DNA from: CAZYBC01 sp964645645
GTDB lineage: Bacteria; Patescibacteriota; Microgenomatia; UBA1400; PJMF01
Length of the DNA stretch: 64,000 nucleotides
Reading direction: 5' to 3'
NCBI GenBank assembly: GCA_964645645.1
Contig: CAZYBC010000001.1
Span: 20,894-84,893 of the forward strand
Shown: positions 17,046-25,989 of the stretch, one piece after another
Numbering within the stretch: the stretch's first letter is position 1
Layout of the letters: each line of letters starts with the position of its first letter
The notes under the pieces: model-generated
The model's database searches: none
Seen by the model: only the letters and a program-made list of their open reading frames with translations
Told to the model about the DNA's origin: nothing
Translations under genes and position numbers: made by a program

Positions 17046-18525
17046 GAGTTACCTTTGCTAAACTAAGTAAAAATTTATTAATTTTTTTGGACATTCGTCC
17101 TTCAATTAAAATAGCTGTTTTAGCTGGAGATTTAGCCAAAACCTGCATTGCTTTTTCTTGATTTTGACTTAAACGCTTATTAAAAATCTTTTTAAAAACT
17201 TCTAAACCATCATTGCCTAAATAATAAACTTGATCTACAAAAGCTGTTGCTGCTTGAGCCAAATCTTGATGAAGCTGATTGCTCTGCTCACCTAAATCAA
17301 TCATGCCATTAGTTAATAAAACAGTTTGATAATTTAACTGTTTAAAATGTTTTAAAATTGCTAAAGCCGCTTTAAAACCTTTGGGGTTACTACTATAGCT
17401 ATCATCAATCAGCAAAGCTTGTTGTGCATTTTGTCTTAACTGTACAAAACGTTCTGGAATAACTAAATTTTCTACTGCTTTAATAAATTGAGTGGATGAA
17501 ATATTCAATGCTTGGCCAACTTTGATTGCTAAAGCTAATGCTTGTAAATATTGTTTACCTAATAAAGGAGTTTTAACAATTTTTCCCTGCCAATTAAAAC
17601 TTAAATAAGCCCGACTATCTAAATGACCAACTAAATCTTTTTGACTATAAGCAATGGGCTGCCTAGCACCACCCAACTGGCAGATTTTTAAAACTTGAGG
17701 GTCATCGGCATTAGCATAAACTTTGTTTTTATCCTTTACAGCCTTAACTAATTCAGCTTTAGCTTGCAAAATAGCGTCAACACTCCCAAATAAGGCTAAA
17801 TGTTGCGGAGTAAAACCAGTCACAATTGCTAAATCTGGAATAAAATGTTTAGCTAAACGAGCAATTTCTCCTCGACCATAAGCAGCATATTCTAAAATCA
17901 TAATTTCTTCACCATGATACAAATTAGCAATGGCTTTAGGAAAACTTAAAAAATTATTAAAAGATTTGGGGGTAACAAAAACTGAATATCTAGTTTTTAA
18001 AACTTCTGCCAAAATAAATTTGCTGGTAGTTTTACCATAACTGCCAGTAATTCCAATAATTAAGGGATGATGCTGTTTTAATAATTTTTTTGCTCGCCAT
18101 AAATAATAAGTGGCAACTAATAATCTGCCTAAAGCTGAAGGCAAACTCGCTACAAATAATAAAAGAGGTAATAACTGATACCAAACCAAAGCAGTAATTA
18201 AAACTATAAGCCAATTATTAAAATCACTTTGCAAAACTTGCCAAGCAATTAAATCATAAACAAAAAATTTTATAATGAAAAAAAATCCCAAAACACTTAA
18301 AGAGCGCCAAGTTAATTTTGGTCTTTTTAAACCATGATAACTTAGATCTTGAAGACTAGGCCAATATTTACGCAATTCTCGTTGCGCTTCTTCAGTTTTT
18401 AAAAAAGCTCTTAAACGATCTACCCGATATTCTTTTTGTTGAATAATAGATAAACAACGTAAACTTCGCCACAGATAAAGTAAGTTATAAAATAAAAAAA
18501 TAATTAGAATTACTAAAGTATTCAT
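17032..18525 (-). CDS. Membrane-anchored Mur ligase (MurF-like)
   Basis: A 497-residue ATP-dependent amide ligase. The N-terminal 140 residues contain about three hydrophobic segments, which ordinary MurF lacks. Then come P-loop IGITGSYGKTTSK at about 158-170, the central-domain NNFLSFPKAIANL and ILEYAAYGRGEI, HLALFGSVDAI, and the C-terminal MurF-like DDSYSSNPKGFKAAL. MurF adds D-Ala-D-Ala to the UDP-MurNAc tripeptide. Since this one is membrane-tethered and grouped with FemAB and an aminotransferase, it may join a different amine or peptide to a lipid-linked substrate. It shares one base with the upstream hydrolase stop (TAATG). Confidence 0.87.
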   Translation of the reverse strand: MNTLVILIIFLFYNLLYLWRSLRCLSIIQQKEYRVDRLRAFLKTEEAQRELRKYWPSLQDLSYHGLKRPKLTWRSLSVLGFFFIIKFFVYDLIAWQVLQSDFNNWLIVLITALVWYQLLPLLLFVASLPSALGRLLVATYYLWRAKKLLKQHHPLIIGITGSYGKTTSKFILAEVLKTRYSVFVTPKSFNNFLSFPKAIANLYHGEEIMILEYAAYGRGEIARLAKHFIPDLAIVTGFTPQHLALFGSVDAILQAKAELVKAVKDKNKVYANADDPQVLKICQLGGARQPIAYSQKDLVGHLDSRAYLSFNWQGKIVKTPLLGKQYLQALALAIKVGQALNISSTQFIKAVENLVIPERFVQLRQNAQQALLIDDSYSSNPKGFKAALAILKHFKQLNYQTVLLTNGMIDLGEQSNQLHQDLAQAATAFVDQVYYLGNDGLEVFKKIFNKRLSQNQEKAMQVLAKSPAKTAILIEGRMSKKINKFLLSLAKVTHDNF

Positions 18526-19217
18526 TAAATAAAACTTTCAATTAAATTAGCTACTTGTTCTGGATGTGTAAACTGAGGAGAATGCTTAGCAGACGCTAGA
18601 ATTTCCAAACGACTGTGAGCAATTTGTTGATGATAAAAATGTCCCATCCATAAAGGAGTATAAGTATCTCGTTGACCCCAAATCAATAAAGTGGGACAGC
18701 TAATTTTAGACAGATCAGTTTTTACTTCATCAGCTAGTACATTTCTCATTGTTAGCTTCATATTAGGAGAAGCAACAAAATAATCTTGTTCCCTAGCCAA
18801 TTTATAAAGAAGCCGCTTTGCTAAAGCTTGATTGGTAAAAATTTTACCGATCTTAGCTAAATAATAAAAAATTTGTCTTTTTAGCACTGGCCAAGGTCGA
18901 TTATTTCTAATACCTGCTGCCCCAATCAAAATTAACTTAGCTACTTTTTCTGGATACAAACTAGTAAAACGGCTGGCTAATTGGCCACCAAAAGAATGCC
19001 CTAATAAAATCACCTTTTCTTTAGGCAACTGCGTTTTTAACCAATTAACATAATCAGTTAAAGTCCAAACGTCACTTAAAGGAGTAGACAAACCAGGGAT
19101 AGCCAAAAAATGAGTATCAATTTGTTTAGCTTTTAGTAAAGTGCGCAACTTTTGCCATTTAACTTCATTCTCAGCATCAATTGCCCAACCATGTAAAATG
19201 TAGATACTAGTTTTCAT
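18525..19217 (-). CDS. Alpha/beta hydrolase
   Basis: A 230-residue alpha/beta-hydrolase fold protein. It starts IYILHGWAID (oxyanion HG motif), has nucleophile elbow LLGHSFGGQLA near residue 96, acid in IWGQRDTYTP, and histidine in SAKHSPQFTHPEQV. The catalytic triad is therefore complete. The substrate is unknown; cytosolic, with no signal peptide. It is the first gene of the four-gene minus-strand operon and is divergent from the DUF4012 gene across 49 bp, where both promoters must lie (TATATT on the plus strand near 19233). Confidence 0.88.
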   Translation of the reverse strand: MKTSIYILHGWAIDAENEVKWQKLRTLLKAKQIDTHFLAIPGLSTPLSDVWTLTDYVNWLKTQLPKEKVILLGHSFGGQLASRFTSLYPEKVAKLILIGAAGIRNNRPWPVLKRQIFYYLAKIGKIFTNQALAKRLLYKLAREQDYFVASPNMKLTMRNVLADEVKTDLSKISCPTLLIWGQRDTYTPLWMGHFYHQQIAHSRLEILASAKHSPQFTHPEQVANLIESFI

Positions 19218-19266
19218 AGATTTTTCTAGTTATATTATCAAGCAGAAAGAGATAAAGCTCAAGCTC

Positions 19267-20757
19267 ATGAAAAAACAGCTCGTGATTGTTTTTAGTCTTA
19301 TTATTATCAGTTTAACTTTAAGCTGTCTGAGTTTATTTCTACCTCTATATTTATATACTAAAGATTTAATTATCCACAGCCAAAATTGGCAACAAACTTT
19401 TTTTCAAAACGACAATAAAGAAAATTTAGCACCAATAATTCTTCAAGATCTAAAATCATTAACAAAACAACTTAATTATTTAAAAACTGTTCATCAAATT
19501 TTTGGCGGTGATAGCCAAGCCCAATTAGCTATTCAACAACTTTATGATCATTTGACTCAATTACAAACTTTATTAGATTATTTTTTTTCAGACCAAAAAT
19601 CCATTTTAGCAGTTTTACAAAATAGCCAAGAAATTAGAGCCACGGGTGGCTTTATGGGCTCTTATGCCCGAATTGACTTAGAAAATGGACAACTTAAAAA
19701 CCTAGTTTTTAATGATATTTATGAAGCTGATGGCCATTTTAATGCTTATCAAACACCACCTCCAGGAATCAAAGAATATTTAGCCAATGGTCAAAGCTGG
19801 CGCTTACCAGATAGTAATTGGTCACCAGATTTTCCAACTAGTAGCCAAAAAATTTTACAATTTTTTGCTGATTGTAATGAAAAAAATGTTCATAATTTAT
19901 TAGCTGTTAATCTAAATTTGATGGAAGAATTATTAAAAATTACTGGGCCAATCTACCTTCCTGATTATCAAATCAATGTAACAGCGGAAAATTTTGCTCA
20001 AGTAGCGAGAAGTGAACGCAGCGAATTTTTTCCTGGTACTCAACAAAAAAAATTCTTTTTTACTTTATTTTTTAATCAATTAAAATTCAAATTAGCTAAA
20101 CTCAATAAAGACCAGCAACTCGCTGTTATTAATTTAATTATCAAACAAATTGAAAATAAAAATTTACAATTTTATTCATCAAACTCACAAATTCAAGAAA
20201 TTCTGTCTAAGTATCAATTAACTGGGGCCATGACTCAAATTTCTGAGGCTAATTATTTATTTTTAGTAGAATCAAATGTGGGCATTAATAAAGCCAACGC
20301 TAAAATCGAACGCAACGTTCAACTCAAACTTAATGGTCAACAACTAGACGTTATTATTAATTTTTCTAATCAAAATACTGTTCCACCTAAACAAATGGTT
20401 ATTAATCGCTTTATTTCTAAAGCTGATAATTTAAGCTATGTCAATTATTTTAGAGTCATTTTACCGGCTGACGCTTTTTTAAATCAAGCTATGATAGATC
20501 AACAAATCGTTACTGACCTCGATGAAAATTTAATTACTAACAGCCAAGGACAACTGTTTAAGCAATATGGTTTTTTAGTTGTGGTCAGTGAACAAACAAA
20601 AAATTCTGTTAATCTAAAAATCACTTATCCAGAAATTAAAACTCAACTTTTTATTCAAAAACAAGCTGGATTACCAGCCACTGATTATCAATTACAAACT
20701 CCTTGGCAACAACTTGAATTTTCCCTAACTAAGGATAAACTGATACAATTGCAATAA
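19267..20757 (+). CDS. DUF4012 family exported protein
   Basis: A 496-residue protein with one N-terminal transmembrane helix (about 6-30) and a large outer domain. The DUF4012 hallmark is clear at about 118-135: LAVLQNSQEIRATGGFMGSY, followed by NDIYEADGHF and WRLPDSNWSPDFPTS. The domain is common in CPR and Actinobacteria, is related in part to LytR-type regions, and has no proven activity. A cell-wall role is plausible from the neighbours. Around 20004-20028 the codons are unusually G/C-rich (VARSERSEF), the only such patch in the gene. It ends 3 nt before prfB. Confidence 0.87.
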   Translation: MKKQLVIVFSLIIISLTLSCLSLFLPLYLYTKDLIIHSQNWQQTFFQNDNKENLAPIILQDLKSLTKQLNYLKTVHQIFGGDSQAQLAIQQLYDHLTQLQTLLDYFFSDQKSILAVLQNSQEIRATGGFMGSYARIDLENGQLKNLVFNDIYEADGHFNAYQTPPPGIKEYLANGQSWRLPDSNWSPDFPTSSQKILQFFADCNEKNVHNLLAVNLNLMEELLKITGPIYLPDYQINVTAENFAQVARSERSEFFPGTQQKKFFFTLFFNQLKFKLAKLNKDQQLAVINLIIKQIENKNLQFYSSNSQIQEILSKYQLTGAMTQISEANYLFLVESNVGINKANAKIERNVQLKLNGQQLDVIINFSNQNTVPPKQMVINRFISKADNLSYVNYFRVILPADAFLNQAMIDQQIVTDLDENLITNSQGQLFKQYGFLVVVSEQTKNSVNLKITYPEIKTQLFIQKQAGLPATDYQLQTPWQQLEFSLTKDKLIQLQ

Positions 20758-20760
20758 CCC

Positions 20761-21855
20761 ATGACTAATATTGATCAAACCACTCTCAACCATCTAATTA
20801 AAAAAGCGGAAAGCCTTATTGAAGACGGTCTTTTAATGGAAAAAGTTGAACAACATAAGATTTTACAAGCACAAACCCTCGCCCCAGATTTTTGGCAAAA
20901 AGTTGATAGCAAACAAATTATGCAAAAAATTGCTCATTTGGAAGATGAGATTGCTCAAATTAAAGAATTACAAAAATTACATGATGATATTTTAGCTTTT
21001 GAAGAACTTAAAACCCAACTAAATGAAACTGAATTACAAAGTTTAGAATTAGAATTAAGTAAAAACTGTACACAGCTAAAAAGATTACTTAAAACTAGAG
21101 AATTAAAACAATACTTAGCTGGTAAATTTGATACTAAAGGAGCAATTTTATCAATTCATTCTGGACAAGGTGGGACTGAAGCCATGGATTGGGCAGAAAT
21201 TTTATCCAGAATGTATATTCGTTTTTTTGAAAAAAAAGACTGGCCTTATCGCTTTGTTAGTGAATCACGGGGTGAAGAAGCTGGCATTAAAGAAGTTGTT
21301 TTTGAGATTAATGTTCCTTATGCTTATGGTTATCTAAAAAAAGAACAAGGTACTCACCGTTTAGTCAGACTCAGCCCTTTTAATGCGGATAGTCTTCGTC
21401 AAACCTCCTTTGCTTTAGTAGAAGTTTTACCTTTAATTGATGATGATACTAGCGTAGAAATTAAAGACAGTGATCTGGCTTGGAATTTTACCAGAGCCGG
21501 TGGTGCGGGTGGTCAAAGTGTTAACAAACTCAATACGGCTGTGGAATTAACTCATTTACCCACGGGAATTGTCGTCAACTGCCGTGAAGAACGTAAACAA
21601 TCACAAAATAAAGAACGAGCCTTGCAGATTTTGAAAGCTAAATTAGCCGCTTTACAAGAAGAACAACAAGCTGCTGAATTAGCTCAGGCAAAAGGCAAAT
21701 ATACTCCAGCTAGTTGGGGAACCCAAATTAGAAACTATGTACTTCATCCCTATCAATTAGTAAAAGATACTCGCACTAAAATTGAAACTGCCGATACTCA
21801 AGGAGTACTGGCTGGAGATTTAGATCAATTTATTGAAGCAGAAATTAAACTTTAG
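20761..21855 (+). CDS. prfB: Peptide chain release factor 2
   Basis: RF2 ends translation at UAA and UGA. The 364 residues match the family. The UGA-specific tripeptide SPF is at 205-207 (RLSPFNADSLRQTSF) and the GGQ motif that triggers peptide release is at 250-252 (RAGGAGGQSVNK), followed by CREERKQSQNKERAL. The C-terminal GVLAGDLDQFI is standard. The frame is continuous from the ATG, so the programmed +1 frameshift found in many prfB genes is absent and RF2 is not autoregulated that way. Its presence shows that UGA is a stop codon in this organism, against recoding known in some CPR lineages. Confidence 0.97.
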   Translation: MTNIDQTTLNHLIKKAESLIEDGLLMEKVEQHKILQAQTLAPDFWQKVDSKQIMQKIAHLEDEIAQIKELQKLHDDILAFEELKTQLNETELQSLELELSKNCTQLKRLLKTRELKQYLAGKFDTKGAILSIHSGQGGTEAMDWAEILSRMYIRFFEKKDWPYRFVSESRGEEAGIKEVVFEINVPYAYGYLKKEQGTHRLVRLSPFNADSLRQTSFALVEVLPLIDDDTSVEIKDSDLAWNFTRAGGAGGQSVNKLNTAVELTHLPTGIVVNCREERKQSQNKERALQILKAKLAALQEEQQAAELAQAKGKYTPASWGTQIRNYVLHPYQLVKDTRTKIETADTQGVLAGDLDQFIEAEIKL

Positions 21856-21919
21856 TTAATTTTTATTACCTTTGCACAATTTATAGCAGTTTGCATTAGC
21901 CAGCCACTAAATTTTTTAG

Positions 21920-21925
21920 TATGAT
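21920..21925 (+). promoter_or_regulatory. -10 box TATGAT, leaderless-type spacing
   Basis: TATGAT ends 6 nt before the ATG at 21932. No ribosome-binding site is present. Confidence 0.5.
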
Positions 21926-21931
21926 AAATAT

Positions 21932-22510
21932 ATGCAAAAATTAGATTTATCTAACACTCCTAATTTTGATAATAACCAAGCTGGTCTTGACGAATCAGCT
22001 CAATTCAGTCAAAATCTAAATTCGTCAGTTAATACTGATTCTATTAATCAATCTGGATCTGCAACTATGAACCAATCTCAAAAAACTCTCATGATTATTG
22101 CTTTAAGTTTAGCTGTTATAGCTGGAACTGCAACTGGTTATGGAGCATACAGATTAAAAAACAAAAACACAATTAGTGGCGGAAAAAATTCAATTCAAAA
22201 AGTAGCAACTGATAATATTAAAAATGGTGATATTTTTGGTGTTCATGATGAAAAAACTTTTGCAGATAATGCTCAAGGCTATTTAGCTAAGGGTGGAGTT
22301 GATGGAGAAGGTTCTCACCAATTATTAAGAGCTGGTGGAGTAAGCCAAACTGTTTATTTAACTTCTTCCGTTACTGATTTAGATAAATTTGTAGGAATGG
22401 AAGTCAAGGTTTCTGGTGAAACTTTTAAAGGTCAAAAAGCTGGTTGGTTAATGGATGTTGGCCGTGTAGAGATTATTAATACTCAGGCCGAAGCTCCAAT
22501 TGAAGAATAA
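21932..22510 (+). CDS. Hypothetical single-pass membrane protein
   Basis: A 192-residue protein. A polar, Asn/Ser/Gln-rich cytoplasmic N-terminus of about 48 residues leads into one transmembrane helix (MIIALSLAVIAGTATGYGAY), then an outer domain of about 120 residues. The last part (QTVYLTSSVTDLDKFVGMEV, KAGWLMDVGRVEII) is beta-rich and resembles small OB-like domains in CPR surface proteins. That resemblance is inference. It is monocistronic, between prfB and the ftsE operon. Its own promoter supports the start. No function is assigned. Confidence 0.7.
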   Translation: MQKLDLSNTPNFDNNQAGLDESAQFSQNLNSSVNTDSINQSGSATMNQSQKTLMIIALSLAVIAGTATGYGAYRLKNKNTISGGKNSIQKVATDNIKNGDIFGVHDEKTFADNAQGYLAKGGVDGEGSHQLLRAGGVSQTVYLTSSVTDLDKFVGMEVKVSGETFKGQKAGWLMDVGRVEIINTQAEAPIEE

Positions 22511-22597
22511 TTGATTTTTATTAAAAAACTATTTACAAATTAATAGCAAAATCAAACTTGCTAGTAGTTAAAAAGAAATGGTTTAATAAACTTGCCT

Positions 22598-23524
22598 ATG
22601 TTGAAATTTTCTAATGTTAGTAAAATTTTTGGAAACACGACTGCCCTTGATAATCTTAATTTTGGAGTAGATGATCACGACTTTCTTTTAATTACTGGGC
22701 CATCTGGGAGCGGTAAAACTACTCTAATGAAATTATTAATTAGAGAATATTTACCTACCAAAGGTGAAATTTACTATTTAGGCAATCCTTTAAATAAACT
22801 TCCTCGTAGACAAATCCCTCAGCATCGCCGACAAATTGGCGTAGTTTTTCAAGATTATAAATTGTTACCAGATTATAATATTTGGGAAAATATTGCTTTA
22901 CCCCTTTATATTGCTAATAAAAGTGAAACCGAAATTGAACAACGGGTAACTGATTTACTAAAATTAGTCAAATTAACTGATAAAGCTTTGGCCTTTCCTA
23001 GTCAGCTTTCTGGCGGAGAAGCCCAACGAATTAGTATTGCTCGTTCTTTAGCAACTGGCCCTAAATTAATTTTTGCCGATGAACCAACCGGTAATCTTGA
23101 CCCAGCCATTAGTCTTGAAATCGCAGAACTATTACAAAAAATTAATCAATTAGGGACTACAGTTTTACTTGCTACCCATGATCAAGTAATTTTAGACTAC
23201 CTTAAAAAAACTAGAAAAATTCGTTTAGAAAAAGGCAAATTAGTAGAAGATACACAACCCAAAATAAAAGTTGAAGAAATTAAACTTGATGATAAACCGC
23301 TAGAAAAAAAAGCGGTAGATAAAAAACCTGAACCTAAAAAAAATATTGAGAATAAAGCTGAAACCAAAAAAATAATTACTACTAAAGAAAACGAAGCTAA
23401 AAAACCAATCAATGAACCAGATAAAAAAATAAAAACTGATAAAGAAGAACCTAAGAAAAAAACTAGAGCTTTTTTAGGTTTTAATAAACTTAGACAACTC
23501 TTTGGGAAGAAAAAATCATTATGA
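22598..23524 (+). CDS. ftsE: Cell division ATP-binding protein FtsE with long charged tail
   Basis: ABC ATPase that with FtsX controls murein hydrolases at the division site. The ATPase part has Walker A GPSGSGKTT at 34-42, Q-loop VVFQDYKLL, signature LSGGEAQRISIARSL, Walker B LIFADEPTGNLD and H-loop ATHDQ. FtsE is normally about 220 residues; this one is 308. The extra 85 residues are almost all Lys/Glu/Pro (EKKAVDKKPEPKK and similar), ending in a KTRAFLGFNKLRQLFGKKK tail that may touch the membrane or FtsX. I start at the ATG at 22598; a TTG two codons earlier is less likely. It overlaps ftsX by ATGA. Confidence 0.95.
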   Translation: MLKFSNVSKIFGNTTALDNLNFGVDDHDFLLITGPSGSGKTTLMKLLIREYLPTKGEIYYLGNPLNKLPRRQIPQHRRQIGVVFQDYKLLPDYNIWENIALPLYIANKSETEIEQRVTDLLKLVKLTDKALAFPSQLSGGEAQRISIARSLATGPKLIFADEPTGNLDPAISLEIAELLQKINQLGTTVLLATHDQVILDYLKKTRKIRLEKGKLVEDTQPKIKVEEIKLDDKPLEKKAVDKKPEPKKNIENKAETKKIITTKENEAKKPINEPDKKIKTDKEEPKKKTRAFLGFNKLRQLFGKKKSL

Positions 23525-24390
23525 AAGCGCTAAAAACTTCTCTGATTAATATTCGACGAGCTCCTTATCAAGCTTTTATTGCTATTGTAATGATGACCTT
23601 AACCTTTTTTGTTAGTTATTGTCTTTCAATTACTTTAGTAGGGGCTGATCAAATTTTAAAATTTTTTGAATCAAGACCTCAAGTAATAGGCTTCTTCCAA
23701 ATTACCAGCAACCAGACTACGATTGATAATTTTGTTAAAGAAATTAAAACCAAACCTTTTGTCGCTGAAGTTAAAGTAGTTAGCAAAAATGAAGCTCTAG
23801 AATTATATAAAAAAGAAAATCAAGATAATCCGCTACTTTTAGAATTAGTCACGGCTGACATTTTACCAGCTAGTATAGAAGTCTCAGCTACTGATATTAC
23901 TCACTTGCCAGATGTTAAAAGTTACCTTGATCAATCAACAGATATCGAAGAAGTAGTTTTACAGCGAGATATTATAGATACCTTAATAAATTGGACAAAT
24001 TCTATTAGAACCATTGGTTTAGCCATTATTACTGTTTTAGGCATTACCTCTTTCTTTATTGTTACTATTGTCATTGGTTTTAAAGCTGCTAATCATAAAA
24101 CAGCCATTGGCATTATGAGTTTAATTGGCGCCACTCCTAGCTATATTGTTATGCCGTTTATGTATGAAGGCGCAATTTATGCTATGTTAGGTTCTATCTT
24201 TGGTTGGCTAGCTATGTATTTGACCTTACTATATACCTCACCTTGGTTACAAAATTTCTTAGGAAATATTATTACTTTTCCTCTGCCCAGTGAAATATTT
24301 TTAATGCAATTAGGCATTGGCACAGCCACTGGGATCTTCTTTGGTTCTTTAGCTAGCTTAACCGCAGTAAAAAGAATGATCAAAAAATGA
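23521..24390 (+). CDS. ftsX: Cell division protein FtsX
   Basis: Polytopic partner of FtsE. The 289 residues show the FtsX layout: N-terminal cytoplasmic stretch, TM1 at about 18-40, an outer domain of about 130 residues (IEEVVLQRDIIDTLINWTNS at its end), and three C-terminal helices, the FtsX permease domain, with IGIMSLIGATPSYIVMPFMYEGA. FtsX passes ATP-driven conformational change of FtsE to an outer hydrolase. ATGA overlaps on both sides (ftsE and the M23 gene) show a strictly coupled three-gene operon. Confidence 0.95.
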   Translation: MKALKTSLINIRRAPYQAFIAIVMMTLTFFVSYCLSITLVGADQILKFFESRPQVIGFFQITSNQTTIDNFVKEIKTKPFVAEVKVVSKNEALELYKKENQDNPLLLELVTADILPASIEVSATDITHLPDVKSYLDQSTDIEEVVLQRDIIDTLINWTNSIRTIGLAIITVLGITSFFIVTIVIGFKAANHKTAIGIMSLIGATPSYIVMPFMYEGAIYAMLGSIFGWLAMYLTLLYTSPWLQNFLGNIITFPLPSEIFLMQLGIGTATGIFFGSLASLTAVKRMIKK

Positions 24391-25610
24391 GTTTTAAAAA
24401 ACTAAAAAGTAAACTAGCAATTTTAATCCTAGGACTATTTTTAAGTCTTTTTGATTTTAATGGGTTAAAGCCTCAATTAGTTTATGCACAAAGTTGCGAA
24501 GAAATTCAATGTAATGATAAAGAAAAACTCCTAGAATGTAATCAAGAAAAACAACATTGCTGGGAAGAAAAAATTTCTCAAACTCAACAAGCCCAAGTAA
24601 GTTTAAAAAATACCATTAATATTCTTAATGGCAAAATTAGTTTACAAACTCTCCAAATTGAACAAACCATTGCCGAAATTGATCAACTTAACCAAGAAAT
24701 TACAGAACTATCCCAACGCATTCATGGTTTAAGTTTGTCTTTAGACCGCCTCAGCAGTATTTTAATTGAAAGAATTCAAGCTACTTATAAACAAAAACAA
24801 ACCGCTCCTTTATTAGCACTCTTTGCTCAACAATCATTTAATGATTTCGTCACTGAACTTAAATATTTAAAACTTGCTCAAAATCAAACTGTTTATGCCA
24901 TGCAACAAGCAGAAACTCAACGCTTAGAATATGATGAACAAAAAACCATTAAAGAAAATAAACAAACTGAATTAGAAGCTAAAGAAAATAAATTAAAGCA
25001 ACAACAAACGCAACTCACTCAACAAAAAGCTGATCAACAGTTTTTACTCACTCAAACCAAAAACAGTGAAAGTCGCTACCAAGAAGAACTAGCCAAAACT
25101 TTAGCAGAGATTCAAGCTATCCAATCGATTATTGCTGGCAATGGCAATGAAAATAAAATCAGAGATGTTAATGAAGGAGAAAAAATTGCTAGCATTATAG
25201 CCGGAGCCTCAGCTTGTTCTACTGGCACACATTTACACTTTGAAATTGTAAAGGATAAATCTCATACTAATCCAGCTAATTTGCTAAAAAATGTTGATGT
25301 TACTTGGTATAACAGTCCTGATGGGCCATTTGGCTTTTCAGGTGATTGGAGTTGGCCTATTAACAATCCAGCTATTGTCACTCAAGGTTATGGCATGACT
25401 AGTTTTGCAAGAACCGGCTTTTATGGTGGTGGGCCTCATACTGGGATTGATATGCTTAGTAAATCTCAAAGTGATTTAAGCATTGTGGCTGTTAAAGGAG
25501 GAGAACTTTATCGTGGTAGTATTGCTTGTGGTGGAGGGATGCTCAGATATGTTAAAGTAAAGCATAAAGATAGTGACTATAGTACTTATTATTTGCACGT
25601 TAATTATTAA
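24387..25610 (+). CDS. Coiled-coil murein hydrolase or activator with permuted M23 domain
   Basis: The probable outer partner of FtsEX, like EnvC or PcsB. The 407 residues contain a signal peptide (cleavage after VYAQ), a Cys-containing spacer, a coiled coil (about 60-245), then an M23/LytM-type domain. The domain order is unusual. The segment that normally ends the fold (VNEGEKIASIIAG, then GTHLHFEIVKDKSHTNPANLL) comes first, and the segment that normally begins it (WPINNPAIVTQGYGM, GPHTGIDML) comes after, ending STYYLHVNY where other proteins continue. This is a circular permutation with HxH before HxxxD. Both zinc-ligand motifs are kept, so it may be catalytic. I recall similar order in other CPR sequences. 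Confidence 0.85.
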   Translation: MSFKKLKSKLAILILGLFLSLFDFNGLKPQLVYAQSCEEIQCNDKEKLLECNQEKQHCWEEKISQTQQAQVSLKNTINILNGKISLQTLQIEQTIAEIDQLNQEITELSQRIHGLSLSLDRLSSILIERIQATYKQKQTAPLLALFAQQSFNDFVTELKYLKLAQNQTVYAMQQAETQRLEYDEQKTIKENKQTELEAKENKLKQQQTQLTQQKADQQFLLTQTKNSESRYQEELAKTLAEIQAIQSIIAGNGNENKIRDVNEGEKIASIIAGASACSTGTHLHFEIVKDKSHTNPANLLKNVDVTWYNSPDGPFGFSGDWSWPINNPAIVTQGYGMTSFARTGFYGGGPHTGIDMLSKSQSDLSIVAVKGGELYRGSIACGGGMLRYVKVKHKDSDYSTYYLHVNY

Positions 25611-25624
25611 CTTAGAAGAGCAAT

Positions 25625-25927
25625 ATGACTCAAAAACCACAATATTTAGATCAAGCCTTTAAAGAAGAACTAGATAAAATGCTAGTTACTTTTATTCAAA
25701 AACATAAAGATTATGGTAAAGGTAACATTTTAGATACTGGCGAACTAGGGATTATTTTTCGCGTTAATGATAAAGTTAACCGACTAAAAAACTTATTAAG
25801 TAAAGACCAAGATCCCGCCAATGAATCAATTAATGATACCTGGATGGATATTGCTGTTTATGGCATCATTGCCTTATTACTGCGCAATGGTAAATTTGAT
25901 AAATTAAATTTAGACCCTAAAAAATAA
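25625..25927 (+). CDS. DUF1599-like small protein
   Basis: A 100-residue soluble protein that resembles the DUF1599/nucleotide-modification-associated group. Visible are FIQKHKDYGKGNI, RVNDKVNRLKNLL and ESINDTWMDIAVYGIIALLL. The last motif recalls MazG-like all-alpha NTP pyrophosphatases, with acidic residues in position for metal binding. If so, it would hydrolyse or bind a nucleotide. It starts 12 nt after the hydrolase stop with AGAAGAG as ribosome-binding site and ends at a strong terminator. The family call is by pattern only. Confidence 0.6.
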   Translation: MTQKPQYLDQAFKEELDKMLVTFIQKHKDYGKGNILDTGELGIIFRVNDKVNRLKNLLSKDQDPANESINDTWMDIAVYGIIALLLRNGKFDKLNLDPKK

Positions 25928-25944
25928 ATATTAAAACTAAAAAC

Positions 25945-25973
25945 AAAAAGCCGGCTAGTGAGCCGGCTTTTTT
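25945..25973. terminator. Rho-independent terminator, usable in both directions
   Basis: AAAAAGCCGGCT-AGTG-AGCCGGCTTTTTT. A GC-rich stem is flanked by A and T runs, between two convergent genes (25625-25927 plus and 25990-26619 minus). Confidence 0.93.
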
Positions 25974-25989
25974 AATTTAAATTCTAAAA

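Noticed and set aside
20004..20028. G/C-rich patch in the DUF4012 gene as another repeat copy
   Set aside because: It shares only short GAAGTGAACG-like words with common repeats and has no inverted arms; the frame and domain continue normally.
20761..21855. Programmed frameshift or UGA recoding around prfB
   Set aside because: The frame is continuous from the ATG with no internal UGA, and UGA ends many genes here (ftsE, ftsX, GT genes). Standard code is sufficient.
24387..25610. Two frameshifted or fused fragments of an M23 gene
   Set aside because: The reading frame is intact, coupled to ftsX, and both metal motifs are kept once. A permutation explains it better than damage.
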